Shown: positions 17,887 to 26,410, numbered from the stretch's first letter. The stretch is 64,000 nt of DNA from Candidatus Muiribacterium halophilum (GCA_023228995.1 JALOAD010000005.1:77735-141734); one strand, 5' to 3'. Translations and numbers: made by a program. The notes: a model not told the origin generated them from the sequence alone.

Positions 17887-19907
17887 ATATAAAGCGGAAC
17901 CTTTATTAATATTTTTTTATTATTATAATCTTGTTTAAAAATAATTAAACCTCCAAGTTTTTTTAATATATTTTTTAAATAATCATATCTTTCATAAAAT
18001 TCCTCTTTTTCTTCAAATGCAAAATTTATAAGTTCTAATTCAATTATTTTAGCAGAATTTTCATTCATGCAATTAACAATTATTTTTTTATTAGTTTTAT
18101 TACCCCTATTATCAAGGACTTTATCAAAAATAGCTAATAGAATTATTGGCAAGATATTTTTTTCTATAAAAACAAAATGATTTTTATCTATATTAATTTT
18201 AATATCAATATTATTTAAATCAAACTCAATTTTAAGAATATCAAAAACTATATAAAATATTTCTTTTATATTTACAATTTCTTTGTTTATTCCGTCATTT
18301 CCAAATATAAGTCTTATAGAAGAAGTAAGCTTTACTATTTTTTCAACTAAAATATTAATATCTTTTAAAATTTCTTTTGTATATAAATTATTTGAAATTC
18401 TTGATATTATTTCAATATAACCTGATATTACAGTATTAAAATTATTATAATCATGGGATATTCCACTTGTGATCATAGAAAATTCAGATAATCTTTCGTT
18501 TTTTAATATTTCTCTTTCAATATTTAATATTCGAGATTCTTCTCTAAAAACCGCAATTATAAATTCATATTCTTCATTTACAAAAGAAAAGGATATTTCT
18601 GATAAAATTGAATTCAAATTATTATCAATAATGTAAAAACTATCAGAAAAATGATTTTTTTCTTCAATATTTTTTTTAATAATTTCATAATCAGATTTAT
18701 CTTTAAGAAAATCAGCAAAATTCATATTTTGAAAATTTAAATCAGAAATACCAGCAACAACAGAAAAAGATGGATTAACATTTATAATATCTCCCGTATT
18801 TTTATCAAAAATTACAACTGGAAAATTTTCTGCTTTAAAAATAATTTCATAAATAACTTTATCTAAAATTTCTTGAATATAACTATATTCAACATTCTTA
18901 TTTATCTTTGATAATTCAGGTAAACTAAATAAAATATCTCTATAAAAAGAAATATCTTTAATAATTATCATTTTTAATAATGTATTTTTATTATCATTAT
19001 CTATCTCTACAATATTTAGCTTATAAAATTTTTTTGAATATTGAAATTCAGAATAATTAACCTTTAAATTAATATTAAGAAAATCAAATAAATTTTCATT
19101 TAACAAATTTTTAGGAAATATATCTTTAAAAGCTTTGTTAGCTTTTATTATAAATCCAAGTTCATCAGCAATTGCAACAGCATCCTCAACTATATCAAAT
19201 ATATTATAATAATATAAATCAGATTCTCTGCTTAAAAAACCGTATTTCAACATTATAATCAAAATATATAAATTATATATAAAAATATAAATCATAGTTT
19301 TATCTGAAAGGTTAATCGGATTTTTTATATAAAAAGGAATAATAGTATCTGTAAAAAGACTAATAATTACAACAAAGAATGCACCTAAAAGAAAATGACC
19401 AGATTGGATTTTTATAAAATAATCTTTTTCTGTTTTGTAATTTCTCAAAAGTATAAAAACACTATATAATATGGGTAATATAATAAGAAATATCATAAAA
19501 ACTGGATAATAATTACCAAACACTATAGTAAGCTCATTGTCTTTATTATAATTCCATTGTTTTGTAACTTTATCTGAAAAAATTGAAATAAAAATAGCAA
19601 TAATATATATAATATATAAAATTTTTTTTAAATAATAAGATTTTTTATTAATAATTGTATGTGAAAATTCAAAAACTGCAATACCAATAAAAAGCCAAAA
19701 AACACTTCCCATTCGAAAGAAAACCGACAAATTTTGATGAATTACAAATAATCGTAATAAAATATAAAAAAAAATCCACAAAATTAAAGAAAAAGAAATA
19801 AGAAGATATTTATTTTGTATATTGTTTCTCTTTCTATTACAAAAAATAAAAGTTGCATTAAACAATGCAATCAATAAACTCAAAAATGGTATTATTAATT
19901 TTTGCAT
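17883..19907 (-). CDS. Histidine-kinase-like protein, 7TM plus PAS, with degenerate ATPase domain
   Basis: A 674-residue paralogue-like partner of the next gene. It has an N-terminal 7TM block (residues 1 to about 220), then PAS-like segments (VAIADELGFIIKANKAFKDIF and VVIFDKNTGDIINVNPSFSVV). The His motif SGISHDYNN has His485, which resembles the GIAHDFNN box of normal kinases. The C-terminal domain is in place (about 560-674), but I see no N box asparagine pair in normal context, no DxGxG and no GxGLGL. It ends KKILIKVPLYI, as a kinase would. It probably cannot bind ATP in the usual way and may act as a sensor or regulatory partner of the intact kinase. It starts 6 bp after nrdG. Confidence 0.8.
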   Translation of the reverse strand: MQKLIIPFLSLLIALFNATFIFCNRKRNNIQNKYLLISFSLILWIFFYILLRLFVIHQNLSVFFRMGSVFWLFIGIAVFEFSHTIINKKSYYLKKILYIIYIIAIFISIFSDKVTKQWNYNKDNELTIVFGNYYPVFMIFLIILPILYSVFILLRNYKTEKDYFIKIQSGHFLLGAFFVVIISLFTDTIIPFYIKNPINLSDKTMIYIFIYNLYILIIMLKYGFLSRESDLYYYNIFDIVEDAVAIADELGFIIKANKAFKDIFPKNLLNENLFDFLNINLKVNYSEFQYSKKFYKLNIVEIDNDNKNTLLKMIIIKDISFYRDILFSLPELSKINKNVEYSYIQEILDKVIYEIIFKAENFPVVIFDKNTGDIINVNPSFSVVAGISDLNFQNMNFADFLKDKSDYEIIKKNIEEKNHFSDSFYIIDNNLNSILSEISFSFVNEEYEFIIAVFREESRILNIEREILKNERLSEFSMITSGISHDYNNFNTVISGYIEIISRISNNLYTKEILKDINILVEKIVKLTSSIRLIFGNDGINKEIVNIKEIFYIVFDILKIEFDLNNIDIKINIDKNHFVFIEKNILPIILLAIFDKVLDNRGNKTNKKIIVNCMNENSAKIIELELINFAFEEKEEFYERYDYLKNILKKLGGLIIFKQDYNNKKILIKVPLYI

Positions 19908-19913
19908 ACTGTA

Positions 19914-20588
19914 TTACACAATATTTAAGTTATTTTTCATTTTATCAAACTCATCCGAACTAAGACAAGGTATATCCATAAATTCTGGATCAAGCGTTTT
20001 TGAATTAGAAAAATTCTGAAGAGAATAATTATTTTTAACACCACCAAGATTTAAAATCTTTATAATATCTTCTTTTGTATGTAAAGTAGGAACAAATGTA
20101 GTTCTAAATTGATAATCAATACCTGATTTTGCAATCAAACCAATAGATTTCACAATATTATCAATATCTACAATCCTGCCAGCAGCTTTATTGTATTTTT
20201 CACTTATAAGATCATGCTTTATATCCATAGCAATAAAATCAAATACTTTAGATTTAATAACAGCATCAAGCATTTGTGGACTATTGCCATTTGTATCAAC
20301 CTTTATAAGCAAATCAGTCTTTTTTTTAACAAAAGAGGCAAAATCAATAATATCTGAATTAAGCAAAGGTTCACCGCCAGTTATTACCAAAGCATCAATC
20401 CATTTTTTATTTGCTTCAAGCCTTTCAAGCACATAAGAAAATTCTATACAATCACCTTTACTATAAGTAAGCTCATGATTATGACAAAAGGGGCAACGAA
20501 AATCGCAACCCCTTGTAAAAATCACACTTGCTATTTTACCAGGATAATCAACTAGCGAATGCTCAGCTAACCCACCAATCTTTAACAT
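19914..20588 (-). CDS. nrdG: Anaerobic ribonucleotide reductase activating protein
   Basis: Radical SAM enzyme that uses a 4Fe-4S cluster and S-adenosylmethionine to make the glycyl radical of NrdD. The 224 residues start LAEHSLVDYPGKIASVIFT, then the cluster motif GCDFRCPFCHN (CX3CX2C, near residues 29-36), then the SAM-binding GGEPLL. This belongs to the longer type of activase (about 220-230 residues) often seen with NrdD2-like enzymes, not the 155-residue E. coli form. The ATG lies inside the end of nrdD (26-bp overlap), with GAGGAA well placed, so translation is coupled. Confidence 0.93.
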   Translation of the reverse strand: MLKIGGLAEHSLVDYPGKIASVIFTRGCDFRCPFCHNHELTYSKGDCIEFSYVLERLEANKKWIDALVITGGEPLLNSDIIDFASFVKKKTDLLIKVDTNGNSPQMLDAVIKSKVFDFIAMDIKHDLISEKYNKAAGRIVDIDNIVKSIGLIAKSGIDYQFRTTFVPTLHTKEDIIKILNLGGVKNNYSLQNFSNSKTLDPEFMDIPCLSSDEFDKMKNNLNIV

Positions 20589-23037
20589 CTCTTAATTCCT
20601 CAACATTATTTAAAGTTTTTACAACATTTTTTTTATTATCAAGCACTACAAGAGTCGGAACTGATTTAACAGAATATTTTCTTGATTCAGCCATTCCATT
20701 ATCAGTCCATACATTTATTTCTTCGTAAGGAATAGTAATATTTTCAACTTTCATATAATTTTTTAAAGTAACACAGTTTGGACAATTATCTGAAACAAAA
20801 AGTTTCATGCTACCATTAACAACTTTCAAAGTTTTTTTGTTAGTTTCAATTACTTTTTCAACCGGTGTTTCAACTGTTTTTTCATTGATTTTCTCCGTTG
20901 TTTTTTCAACTTTAGAAGTTTTTACATTTTGCTGTTTTTTAGAAATATTCTTTTTTTCAATATATTTTGAATCTATTTCAGAAGTAAAAGTCATTCTATC
21001 AGCAAATTCCTGTTTTTTACCAGCATTCCAATTTTTCACAGGTCTATAATAACCAACAATTCTTGAATAAACTTCATTAATCTCATTACAATCAGGACAA
21101 ACTTCTACTTTACCCGAAAAATACCCATGATTTGGACAAATACTAAAAGTCGGAGTTATTGAAAAATAAGGCAATCTTGTATTATAAGCTATTTTTTTAA
21201 CAAGTTCTTTAGTTGAAAGATAATCTATTTCTTCACCAATAAATGTATGAAACATAGTTCCACCATTATATAAAGGTTGTATGTCATTTTGATGTTCTAA
21301 AGCTTCAAAAATATTATCAGTATAACCTACTGGAAGCTGAGTTGAATTAGTAAGATAAACTTCATCTTCACCAGAAACATAAATATGAGGATATTTTTCT
21401 TTATCAAGCTTTGCAAATCTATAACTTGTAGATTCAGCAGGACTTGCTTCAAGATTATAAAGACTTCCAGTTTCTTCCTGAAATTCCTTTAAAACTTCTC
21501 TCATATACTCTAATGTTTCAACAGTAAATTTCTTGCCAGCTTTATCAGTTATATCTTTACCCAAGAAATTTATACAAGCTTCATTCATACCATTTAAACC
21601 TATAGTAGAAAAATGATTTTTAAAAGTTCCAAGATAAGCTTTCGTATAAGGCATAAGACCTTGTTCAAGATTTCTATCAACAAGTTTTCGCTTCATTTCT
21701 AGCGAATCTTTTGCAATAGACATATAATGTTTAAGATTTTTTAAAAATTCTTTTTTAGACTTTGCTTCATAAGCTAATCTATTAACATTTATTGTAACAA
21801 CTCCGATTGATCCTGTTGAATCTCCAGGAGCCCACATTCCACCAGGTCTATTCATAAGTTCTCTCTGATCAAGATTTAATCTACAACACATTGCTCTAAC
21901 AGCTGATGGTTCAAGTTCTGAACCAACATAGTTTTGAAAATAAGGAATACCGTATTTTGCAGTAACTTCAAAAAGAATTTTAGCATTATCACTTTCCCAA
22001 TCAAAATCAGAAGTAATATTATATGTAGGAATAGGAAATGTGAATATTCTACCTTTAGCATCTCCATCCATCATTATTTCAAGAAAAGCTTTATTAATCA
22101 TATCCATTTCTTTTTGAAAATCACCATATTTTTCAGGTTTTTCTTCTCCACCAATTACAACATTATCATTTTTAAGATCTTCAGGAACAACCCAATCAAA
22201 AGTAAGATTTGAAAAAGGTGTTTGAGAACCCCATCTTGAAGGAACATTAAGCGAAAATATAAGTTTTTGTATATTTTGTTTTACCTGAGTATAATCAAGA
22301 TTATCATATCTTACAAAAGGAGCTAAAAATGTATCAACACTTGAAAAAGCTTGAGCTCCAGCAAATTCCATCTGCATACATCCAATAAAATTTACCATTT
22401 GTGCAGTAACTACATCAAGATGTTTTGCAGGTTTTGCATCAACTTTATTCTCAACTTTACCAAAACCTTTTATAAGAAGATTTTTTAAAGACCATCCTGC
22501 ACAATATCCAACAATACCATTAGAAAGATCATGAATATGCATAAATCCATCTTTATGAGCATTAGCTATCTGTGCAGTATATATTTCATTAAGAAGATAG
22601 CTTGATATAACTTTTCCTGAAATATGAAGCATTAAACCAGAAAACGAATACTGAGTATTACTGTTTTCATTCACTCGCCAATCAGCTTTTTTAAGATATT
22701 CAGTAATTGTTTTATCAACATCAAGCATTGCAGAACCCATTTCTCTAACTCTTGTTTGATGTTCTCTATAAAGAATATAAGCCTTTGCAGTCTTATAATG
22801 ACCTTGCTCAATAAGTACTTTTTCAACACTGTCTTGAATTTCTTCAACACTTAACTTAACTCTATCAGCATATACTTTTTTAATATGATTTTTAACTTTT
22901 TCAGTTAATTCAACCGCAATCTGCTGATTTTCTCCACCAACTGATTTAGCAGCTTCAAAAATAGCATGAGTAATCCTTTCTTGATTAAAATCTACAATTT
23001 CTCCATTTCTTTTCATAACTCTCATAAAAAAATCCAT
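20563..23037 (-). CDS. nrdD: Class III (anaerobic) ribonucleotide reductase fused to a C-terminal redoxin
   Basis: Reduces ribonucleoside triphosphates to deoxyribonucleotides without oxygen. An N-terminal ATP-cone (KRNGEIVDFNQERITHAIFEA) gives allosteric control. The ten-stranded barrel follows, with a Cys384-Cys385 pair (RAMCCRLNL) in the active-site region. Near the C-terminus of the catalytic part are two CxxC-like zinc ligand pairs (ICPNHGYF, VCPDCNEI) and the glycyl radical loop RIVGYYRPV (Gly662). Unusually, a Lys/Thr/Glu-rich linker (about 690-740) joins an 81-residue glutaredoxin/NrdH-like domain with CPNC at 752-755 and the cis-Pro motif SVPTLVVL. This suggests electrons come from a built-in redoxin, not formate. 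GGGGAAG precedes the start. It follows nrdR by 20 bp. Confidence 0.95.
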   Translation of the reverse strand: MDFFMRVMKRNGEIVDFNQERITHAIFEAAKSVGGENQQIAVELTEKVKNHIKKVYADRVKLSVEEIQDSVEKVLIEQGHYKTAKAYILYREHQTRVREMGSAMLDVDKTITEYLKKADWRVNENSNTQYSFSGLMLHISGKVISSYLLNEIYTAQIANAHKDGFMHIHDLSNGIVGYCAGWSLKNLLIKGFGKVENKVDAKPAKHLDVVTAQMVNFIGCMQMEFAGAQAFSSVDTFLAPFVRYDNLDYTQVKQNIQKLIFSLNVPSRWGSQTPFSNLTFDWVVPEDLKNDNVVIGGEEKPEKYGDFQKEMDMINKAFLEIMMDGDAKGRIFTFPIPTYNITSDFDWESDNAKILFEVTAKYGIPYFQNYVGSELEPSAVRAMCCRLNLDQRELMNRPGGMWAPGDSTGSIGVVTINVNRLAYEAKSKKEFLKNLKHYMSIAKDSLEMKRKLVDRNLEQGLMPYTKAYLGTFKNHFSTIGLNGMNEACINFLGKDITDKAGKKFTVETLEYMREVLKEFQEETGSLYNLEASPAESTSYRFAKLDKEKYPHIYVSGEDEVYLTNSTQLPVGYTDNIFEALEHQNDIQPLYNGGTMFHTFIGEEIDYLSTKELVKKIAYNTRLPYFSITPTFSICPNHGYFSGKVEVCPDCNEINEVYSRIVGYYRPVKNWNAGKKQEFADRMTFTSEIDSKYIEKKNISKKQQNVKTSKVEKTTEKINEKTVETPVEKVIETNKKTLKVVNGSMKLFVSDNCPNCVTLKNYMKVENITIPYEEINVWTDNGMAESRKYSVKSVPTLVVLDNKKNVVKTLNNVEELRDVKDWWVS

Positions 23038-23057
23038 TGCAACTTCCCCCCTTATTA

Positions 23058-23501
23058 TTAAAAACTTGCAATTTCCTCTCTAAACTCATCAATACATTTA
23101 AATCTTTTATAGACAGATGCAAATCTTATGTAAGCAACCTCATCTATAACTTTTAACTTTTGCATTACAAGACTGCCGATTATGGAAGTCTCAACTTCTT
23201 TTTTACCTGTAGCAATTATTTCGTTTTCAATCTCAGTTACCATATCTTCAATCTGCTTTGTCGCAACAATTCTTTTCTGACAAGAAAACATAATACCTTT
23301 TAATATTTTATTTCTGTCAAAATCTTCTCTTTCACCATTATTTTTAATAACTCTAAGTGAAAATTCTTCAACTCTTTCATAAGTTGTAAATCTTTTTTGA
23401 CAAGATTGACATTCTCTTCTTCTTCTTGTTGTATTCCCTTCATCAGTCTCACGAGAATCAAGAACTTTTGTATTCAAACCTTCACAAAAAGGACATTTCA
23501 T
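23058..23501 (-). CDS. nrdR: Transcriptional repressor NrdR
   Basis: Zinc-ribbon plus ATP-cone repressor that senses ATP/dATP and binds NrdR boxes before ribonucleotide reductase genes. The 147 residues have CPFC at 3-6 and CQSC (the second zinc pair, about 31-34), with the basic GNTTRRRRECQSC segment for DNA contact. The ATP-cone follows (RVIKNNGEREDFDRNKILKG). It heads the nrdR-nrdD-nrdG-kinase operon, with a near-perfect NrdR box just above its ribosome site (GAGGA), so it is probably autoregulated. Confidence 0.96.
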   Translation of the reverse strand: MKCPFCEGLNTKVLDSRETDEGNTTRRRRECQSCQKRFTTYERVEEFSLRVIKNNGEREDFDRNKILKGIMFSCQKRIVATKQIEDMVTEIENEIIATGKKEVETSIIGSLVMQKLKVIDEVAYIRFASVYKRFKCIDEFREEIASF

Positions 23502-23513
23502 TTATTTTCCTCA

Positions 23514-23529
23514 ACACTATATATAGTAT
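23514..23529 (-). promoter_or_regulatory. nrdR: NrdR box 1
   Basis: ACACTATATATAGTAT matches the known NrdR box consensus ACACTATATATAGTGT at 14 of 16 bases. It lies 12 bp before the nrdR start codon, where bound NrdR would block transcription of the whole nrd operon. Confidence 0.8.
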
Positions 23530-23557
23530 ATCGTCAAATTCAAAGAAGAGACTTACA

Positions 23558-23573
23558 ACAAGATATAGTATAT
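23558..23573 (-). promoter_or_regulatory. nrdR: Possible second NrdR box
   Basis: ACAAGATATAGTATAT matches the consensus at about 10 of 16 bases, 44 bp (about four helical turns) from box 1. NrdR boxes usually occur as phased pairs. It overlaps the predicted -10 of the operon. The spacing is longer than the common three turns, so confidence is moderate. Confidence 0.4.
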
Positions 23574-23588
23574 AAAACTTTAAGTCAA
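23560..23588 (-). promoter_or_regulatory. Predicted promoter of the nrd operon
   Basis: On the minus strand TTGACT (23583-23588) and TATCTT (23560-23565) are separated by 17 bp. The -10 overlaps the second NrdR-box-like sequence and box 1 lies downstream of the start point, as expected for a repressed nrd promoter. Confidence 0.5.
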
Positions 23589-23666
23589 AAAATTTTTTTC
23601 ACCTTGAATAAGCAAGTAAATAAAGAGAAATCCTCTAAATAAATTACCTTTTCACCACCAATGACC

Positions 23667-23695
23667 ATTGACACTTTTTACATATCATGATATTC
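23667..23695 (+). promoter_or_regulatory. trxA: Promoter of trxA
   Basis: TTGACA (23667-23672), a 17-bp spacer and TATTCT (23690-23695) form a near-consensus sigma-70 promoter 38 bp before the thioredoxin start. Confidence 0.7.
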
Positions 23696-23732
23696 TAATA
23701 TAAGTTAATATAAAAAAAGCAGGAGGTAACAA

Positions 23733-24044
23733 ATGGCAAAAGTTTTAAATGATAATGAATTCAACGCACTTTTAAAAAGCGAAAAAATACTGGTTGTTGA
23801 CTTTGGAGCAGAATGGTGTGGACCATGTAAAATGATTGCACCAATAATAGATGAATTATCAATCGAATACAAAGAAAAAGCAACTATTGCAAAAGTAGAT
23901 GTTGACAAATCACCTGATCTTTCTAGAAAATATGGTATAAGTGGAGTTCCAACTATTCTTTTCTTCAAAGATGGAGAACTTGTTAAAAATCAAGTTGGAT
24001 TTCTTGACAAAGAACAGTTAAAACAACATATTGATTCATTATAA
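23733..24044 (+). CDS. trxA: Thioredoxin
   Basis: General disulfide reductase of the cytoplasm. The 103 residues include the active site EWCGPCKM (WCGPC), the buried Asp in VVDFGAEWC, and cis-Pro GVPTILFF. A strong AGGAGGT ribosome site, a near-consensus promoter and a terminator make it a single-gene unit. It is divergent from the nrd operon, and may supply electrons to reductases, although NrdD here already has its own redoxin domain. Confidence 0.97.
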   Translation: MAKVLNDNEFNALLKSEKILVVDFGAEWCGPCKMIAPIIDELSIEYKEKATIAKVDVDKSPDLSRKYGISGVPTILFFKDGELVKNQVGFLDKEQLKQHIDSL

Positions 24045-24051
24045 TATATAG

Positions 24052-24092
24052 AAAAGACCAGATAAGAGTTATTCAAGTCTGGTCTTTTTTTA
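24052..24092 (+). terminator. Rho-independent terminator after trxA
   Basis: An 11-bp stem (AAAAGACCAGA with TCTGGTCTTTT, 24052-24062 and 24078-24088) followed by a T-run begins 7 bp after the stop. Confidence 0.88.
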
Positions 24093-24186
24093 TTTAGTTC
24101 ATAGGGTTTGTAGGGTTTTAATCCCTAATCCCGTACCCCAAATTTCCCCGGTCTTGCTTTGTCATATTATAACTTCAACATAGATA

Positions 24187-24301
24187 GCTGACAAGTCAGC
24201 CTTTTTGAGCTTTGCTCAAGGTTTAAACCTAGTTTTACTTATAAAACTATATCGTGAGCACAGCGAACTATCTTCTTTTAGAATATCGTGCATTTATGCA
24301 C
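24187..24301 (-). repeat. Chained-hairpin spacer element, copy 1
   Basis: Read on the plus strand, a row of short perfect dyads: GCTGAC/GTCAGC (24187-24200), TTGAGC/GCTCAA (24205-24219), GGTTTAAACC (24220-24229), AGTTTTA/TAAAACT (24231-24248) and GTGCAT/ATGCAC (24288-24301). The part from 24220 on is about 80% identical to 34250-34352, including ACTATATCGTGAGC and AGCGAACTATCTT. Both copies lie just after the stop of a minus-strand gene, so they are probably transcribed as a 3' untranslated region. Confidence 0.75.
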
Positions 24302-24314
24302 TAACTTTATCAAC

Positions 24315-25418
24315 CTATTTTATTGTAAGTGGATTAATTGTCTTTCCGAGTTTTCTAACTTCAAAATGAAGGTGAGGTCCAGTACTAACACCAGTACTAC
24401 CAACCTTTGCAATAACATCACCTTTTTTAACTTTATCTCCAACATTTACAAGAAGTTTACTACAATGTCCATATCTAGTTTCGTATCCAAGAGAATGTTT
24501 TAATATAACAATCTTACCATATCCAGATTTATTACCTGAATATGTAACTACACCATCACCAGCTGATTTTATAGGTTCTCCAACTCCACCTCTTATATCA
24601 ACACCGCTATGAAATAATTTGCTACCATAAATAGGATGCAATCTATAACCATAAGGAGAAGTTATTTTATTATCTAAAGGCCAAGCAAAAGGTTTACTGT
24701 TTTCTCTTTTCTTTGCAAGAAACCACTTTTCTCCAGGATAAACTTTTAATTTTTCACCGTATTTAATCTCATAATTTGAAATATTATTTGTTTCCATAAT
24801 ATCTTTTATACCAGTTGCGAATTTTCTTGCAATAACCCATAAACTATCACCTTTAGCAACAGTATATTCAATTCCTTCATTTTTAGAAATCTTGAGTTTC
24901 TGACCTTCAATTATTATATCAGAGCTAATTTCATTTATAACTTTAAGATCATTTAATGAAATATCATAGAGTTTTGCAATCAAAGTTAGATTTTCACCTT
25001 TTTTTACTCTATGCCATATTCCAGGTCTTTCTTTTTTTGGAGAATTTTCATCAATTACTTCAGAATTTATTTTCTTATTAGAAACTTTAAGTTGTTTTTG
25101 AGCTTGTTGAACAAAATTATTAGTTGCAGAATTTACTTTTATAACCAAGACTTCACTATTATCATCATTTTCAAGAGCAGTTCGGGTTAATACATTAATT
25201 TTTCTTTTTAAAACTTCCTTACCTGAATGTCCAATTTCATCAAAGTTAGAATTACTTTTAAACATAGTAAGAGAATCCGCCACATAAGATCTTTTATAAG
25301 AAATATAATTTTCCCTTAAAAAATTTGTGTATATAATGAAAAAGAATTGAATTAATATTCCAATTATTACAAGATTTATTATTTTATCTATAGATTTTAT
25401 GACATTATTGTCCTGCAT
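24315..25418 (-). CDS. M23 metallopeptidase with two LysM domains
   Basis: Peptidoglycan hydrolase anchored by one N-terminal helix (INLVIIGILIQFFFIIY) facing outward. Residues about 135-235 hold two LysM glycan-binding domains (HRVKKGENLTLIAKLYDISLN and YTVAKGDSLWVIARKFATGI). The C-terminal LytM domain has intact zinc ligands: FHSGVD (HxxxD) and GPHLHFEV (HxH), so it should be catalytic, unlike the EnvC-like protein at 57351. GGGGGA precedes the ATG. It acts on cross-links during growth or division. A spacer repeat follows its stop by 13 bp. Confidence 0.9.
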   Translation of the reverse strand: MQDNNVIKSIDKIINLVIIGILIQFFFIIYTNFLRENYISYKRSYVADSLTMFKSNSNFDEIGHSGKEVLKRKINVLTRTALENDDNSEVLVIKVNSATNNFVQQAQKQLKVSNKKINSEVIDENSPKKERPGIWHRVKKGENLTLIAKLYDISLNDLKVINEISSDIIIEGQKLKISKNEGIEYTVAKGDSLWVIARKFATGIKDIMETNNISNYEIKYGEKLKVYPGEKWFLAKKRENSKPFAWPLDNKITSPYGYRLHPIYGSKLFHSGVDIRGGVGEPIKSAGDGVVTYSGNKSGYGKIVILKHSLGYETRYGHCSKLLVNVGDKVKKGDVIAKVGSTGVSTGPHLHFEVRKLGKTINPLTIK

Positions 25419-25456
25419 AAATCCCCCTCAAAAAAAAAGTTATTATATTATTTACT

Positions 25457-26341
25457 TTATCGGACTTTTTTTTGTAAAGGATTAAACTGATATTCAGTAA
25501 AAACAACTCCTGCTAGTATGAGAAATGCTCCTGTAATATTTATTAGAGAAAAAGCTTCATTCATAAATAAAAAACCCACAATACCGGCAGACAATGGTTC
25601 GATAGTATAAATAACTGCCGCTTTGTTGGGAGTAATTTTACTTTGACTAATACTTTGAAATAAAAAACACACTCCTGTCGCAAGAACACCGCATACAAAG
25701 AAAGAAACAAGCAAAAAATGTGAATATTCAACAATAAAATCACCTTTACCTATACTTTTAAATGCACTCAATAAAAACACTGTTATCAATTGCAAAAAAG
25801 TAAATCTATTAACATTATCTTTATTTACAAAGAAACTTAAAAAAACAACTTGTATACCAAAACACAAAATACAAACAAGAGTTAGCATATCGCCTTTATT
25901 TAAATAAAATTCAAAATTCCCAACTACAGAAAAAAGATATACTCCAATAACTGAAATTAAAAGACCTACAATTGATTTAATAGAAGGAATTATTTTTAAC
26001 AGTATAAAAGAAAAAAATGGAACTGTAACAACAAAAAGACCAGTTATAAAACCAGATCTCACAGTAGTAGTATATTTAAGACCTTCGGTTTGAAAATAAT
26101 ATCCACCAAATAAAGCAAAACCAGAGAGTAAAGCACCAATAATCTCTTTTTTATTTTTTAAAAGATCTTTAAAAGAAAATCTTGCAAAAAAATATATAAC
26201 CATAGCACCTATAAAAAATCTTACAGCCATAAACTGAAACACACCCATAAACTCAAGAGTTTTTTGCACAGTTACAAAGGTTGTACCCCATATTATATTA
26301 GCAACTACAAGTATAAATATATAATAATATTCTTTTTTCAC
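25457..26341 (-). CDS. EamA/DMT-family transporter
   Basis: Ten-helix drug/metabolite-type exporter or permease of the inner membrane, two EamA halves (IWGTTFVTVQKTLEF near the start; the second half contains TPNKAAVIYTIEPLSAGIVGFL). I chose the GTG at 26341 (MKKEYYYIFILVV), because AAGGAA sits 6 bases upstream. A longer frame could start at an ATG at 26371, but that ATG lies inside the loop of the bL31 terminator hairpin and lacks a ribosome site. Substrate unknown. Confidence 0.85.
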   Translation of the reverse strand: MKKEYYYIFILVVANIIWGTTFVTVQKTLEFMGVFQFMAVRFFIGAMVIYFFARFSFKDLLKNKKEIIGALLSGFALFGGYYFQTEGLKYTTTVRSGFITGLFVVTVPFFSFILLKIIPSIKSIVGLLISVIGVYLFSVVGNFEFYLNKGDMLTLVCILCFGIQVVFLSFFVNKDNVNRFTFLQLITVFLLSAFKSIGKGDFIVEYSHFLLVSFFVCGVLATGVCFLFQSISQSKITPNKAAVIYTIEPLSAGIVGFLFMNEAFSLINITGAFLILAGVVFTEYQFNPLQKKVR

Positions 26342-26356
26342 TCTTTTCCTTAAAAT

Positions 26357-26386
26357 AAAAAAACAGGCCATAAAGACCTGCTTTTG
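26357..26386 (-). terminator. Terminator after rpmE
   Basis: On the minus strand AAAAGCAGGTC and GGCCTGTTTTTTT form a 7-bp stem (two G-U pairs) with A/T extension and a T-run, 25 bp after the bL31 stop and just before the EamA gene. Confidence 0.7.
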
Positions 26387-26410
26387 TTATAAATCAAATT
26401 TTTTAAAAAA

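Noticed and set aside
20563-23037. Frameshift or assembly error creating the NrdD-redoxin fusion
   Set aside because: The frame is continuous through a low-complexity linker, nrdG starts inside its end with a good ribosome site, and there is no start codon context for a separate redoxin.
23705-23968. Minus-strand frame over trxA
   Set aside because: Antisense to a clear thioredoxin with promoter, ribosome site and terminator.
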